Shown here: in pieces, positions 51,696-52,368 of the stretch | Layout: every line of letters starts with the position of its first letter | How positions within the stretch are numbered: the first letter of the stretch is position 1 | Source: Armatimonadetes bacterium CG06_land_8_20_14_3_00_66_21 | Lineage (GTDB): Bacteria; Armatimonadota; Abditibacteriia; CG2-30-66-41 | Length of the DNA stretch: 52,368 bases | Reading direction: 5' to 3' | Assembly: GCA_002779825.1 (NCBI GenBank) | Contig: PEVN01000148.1 | Span: 1-52,368 of the forward strand | Notes under the pieces: generated by a model | The model's database searches: none | Seen by the model: only the letters and a program-made list of their open reading frames with translations | What the model was told of the DNA's origin: nothing | Position numbers and translations under genes: made by a program

Positions 51696-51906
51696 CTACG
51701 CGTTGGGGATGTCCCCTGGGCGCGAGGTCTTCTCCGCGTGCACGGCGTCCTCAGCGACCGGCGTTCCGTTGGCCCGGAGCTCGTGCTCGCTCAACTCGAG
51801 GTCGTCATTCCAGGAGACGCCGTAGCCCCCCGCCATCGACACGCACCGCCCGGAAGAAGGCCGGGGCAGGGAATTCAGGGCGGTGGCGGCGCAGATTGAC
51901 GAGGTG
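51696..51906 (-). pseudogene. DUF2442-like fragment with frame break at a run of six C
   Basis: The last 46 codons (to TAG at 51698-51696) read G-G-Y-G-V-S-W-N-D-D-L-E-L-S-E-H-E-L-R-A and end in SRPGDIPNA; the YGVxWNDDLxLSxxxLxxNG pattern resembles the end of DUF2442 proteins. Upstream protein-like sequence (PAFFRAVRVDGG) is in another frame; removing one G from the run at 51826-51831 joins them. Either sequencing/assembly error or decay. No good start was found further upstream because the region then overlaps the partial gene on the other strand. Confidence 0.4.
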
Positions 51907-52368
51907 ATCGCTGAGATGTCCGCGGCCGCCTGGAACACCGTGACTGCGGCGGGCGAGGCGTTGTATGCCGCCGACGACTCAGCCAATCGAGAGGCTGACG
52001 CTGACAGTGGCCAGGTGAACATTCTGTGCGCGCAGCTCAACGAGCTGTGCCGGAGCATCCGGACCATCGGCAAGTCCCGCTTCAGGCTGACCGATCCCGT
52101 CTTGTCGCGCCAGTTCCACGACGTGCCCTCCGCAGCCTACTCGGTGGACGACGCGCTGACCCGAGCGAAGAACCTGGACGCCCAGTGGGGCCGAGTGCCG
52201 CCCCCCCGAGACGTGGGAACCGATCCCAAACCTCACCTCACGCGGACGCCGTTCCAGGCAAAGATCACCGCCCTGGAGGCGGCGTTCAGGGACGCGCAGG
52301 ACAAGGCGAAGGCAGCGCAACCCCTCCACGCCAACGCCAAAGCCAAGGCCGCCCAGATCCATCAACTC
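51883..52368 (+). CDS. Partial ORF of unknown function, runs off the window
   Basis: Open to the last base (162 codons, no stop), so its C-terminus lies outside the window. GTG 51883 or ATG 51916 may start it. The translation is Ala/Asp-rich and largely helical: IDEVIAEMSAAAWNTVTAAG, NILCAQLNELCRSIRTIGKS, then a turn-rich part (VPPPRDVGTDPKPHLTRTP) and a final coiled-coil-like helix (KITALEAAFRDAQDKAKAAQ). No signal peptide, no known domain recognised. Coding character is fair, and the opposite-strand ORF over the same bases is poor. Confidence 0.5.
   Translation, partial: MAAQIDEVIAEMSAAAWNTVTAAGEALYAADDSANREADADSGQVNILCAQLNELCRSIRTIGKSRFRLTDPVLSRQFHDVPSAAYSVDDALTRAKNLDAQWGRVPPPRDVGTDPKPHLTRTPFQAKITALEAAFRDAQDKAKAAQPLHANAKAKAAQIHQL

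Noticed and set aside
1-52368. CRISPR arrays, tRNA or rRNA genes, insertion sequences, prophage genes
   Set aside because: No regularly spaced repeats, no cloverleaf or rRNA-like stretches and no transposase or integrase motifs were seen by eye. A tRNA missed by reading is possible; tRNAscan-SE would settle it.

Overview
The window is GC-rich (most genes have strongly G/C third positions) and gene-dense, from a bacterium I cannot name with certainty. Class I lysyl-tRNA synthetase, split glycine dehydrogenase (gcvPA/gcvPB), large secreted glycoside-hydrolase-like and beta-helix proteins, an SLH-like C-terminus on a secreted oxidoreductase, and intergenic long hairpins with short A/T-rich-edged arms fit an uncultured Armatimonadota-, Hydrogenedentota- or Planctomycetota-like lineage. 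This is inference; no rRNA or other marker is present. Two frame breaks, one of them at a run of six C, hint at residual sequence error or gene decay.

Layout. 1-2634: the 3' end of a histidine kinase, then a hybrid kinase/response regulator. 2736-4822: larB and larC (nickel-pincer cofactor). 5025-5762: secreted discoidin-type protein behind a good promoter and a dyad. 5769-12163 (minus): rsmI, a 29-residue basic AURKAIP1/COX24-like protein, class I lysS, an AIR-synthase/HypE-like protein, a TIM-barrel epimerase and a zinc dehydrogenase. 12687-15752 (plus): an ABC exporter fused to DUF1854. 15658-22729 (minus): DUF2993-gcvT-gcvH-gcvPA-gcvPB-lipoate ligase-ATPase, one tightly packed glycine-cleavage operon. 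23014-25986 (plus): membrane Zn peptidase and a frameshifted secreted protein. 26016-27867 (minus): selD and yedF, the selenium module. 28001-42945: a carbohydrate-type region (SLH-tailed FAD oxidoreductase, two Gfo/Idh/MocA dehydrogenases, RelE-type toxin pair, beta-helix protein, GH2 enzyme, two alpha/beta hydrolases, methyltransferase). 43115-46303: Tat-exported DUF362 protein and a second FAD oxidoreductase. 46348-49107 (minus): two paralogous one-TM small proteins and a PilB/GspE ATPase. 49437-51460 (minus): a single-subunit double-cubane-cluster reductase and its ATPase activator. The right edge holds a broken DUF2442-like gene and an ORF that runs out of the window.

The most notable point is selD. 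Its apparent start at 26924 is false: the gene continues upstream through an in-frame UGA at 27006-27008 to an ATG at 27059, restoring a 347-residue protein whose catalytic Cys is replaced by UGA in the motif G-U-A-A-K, with a stem-loop directly after the UGA. The selenium donor enzyme therefore appears to be a selenoprotein itself, next to yedF.

Other points of interest are the exporter-DUF1854 fusion, the lone double-cubane protein whose activator seems to start at CTG, the repeated long-hairpin elements, and two paralogous FAD oxidoreductases that carry different accessory modules.
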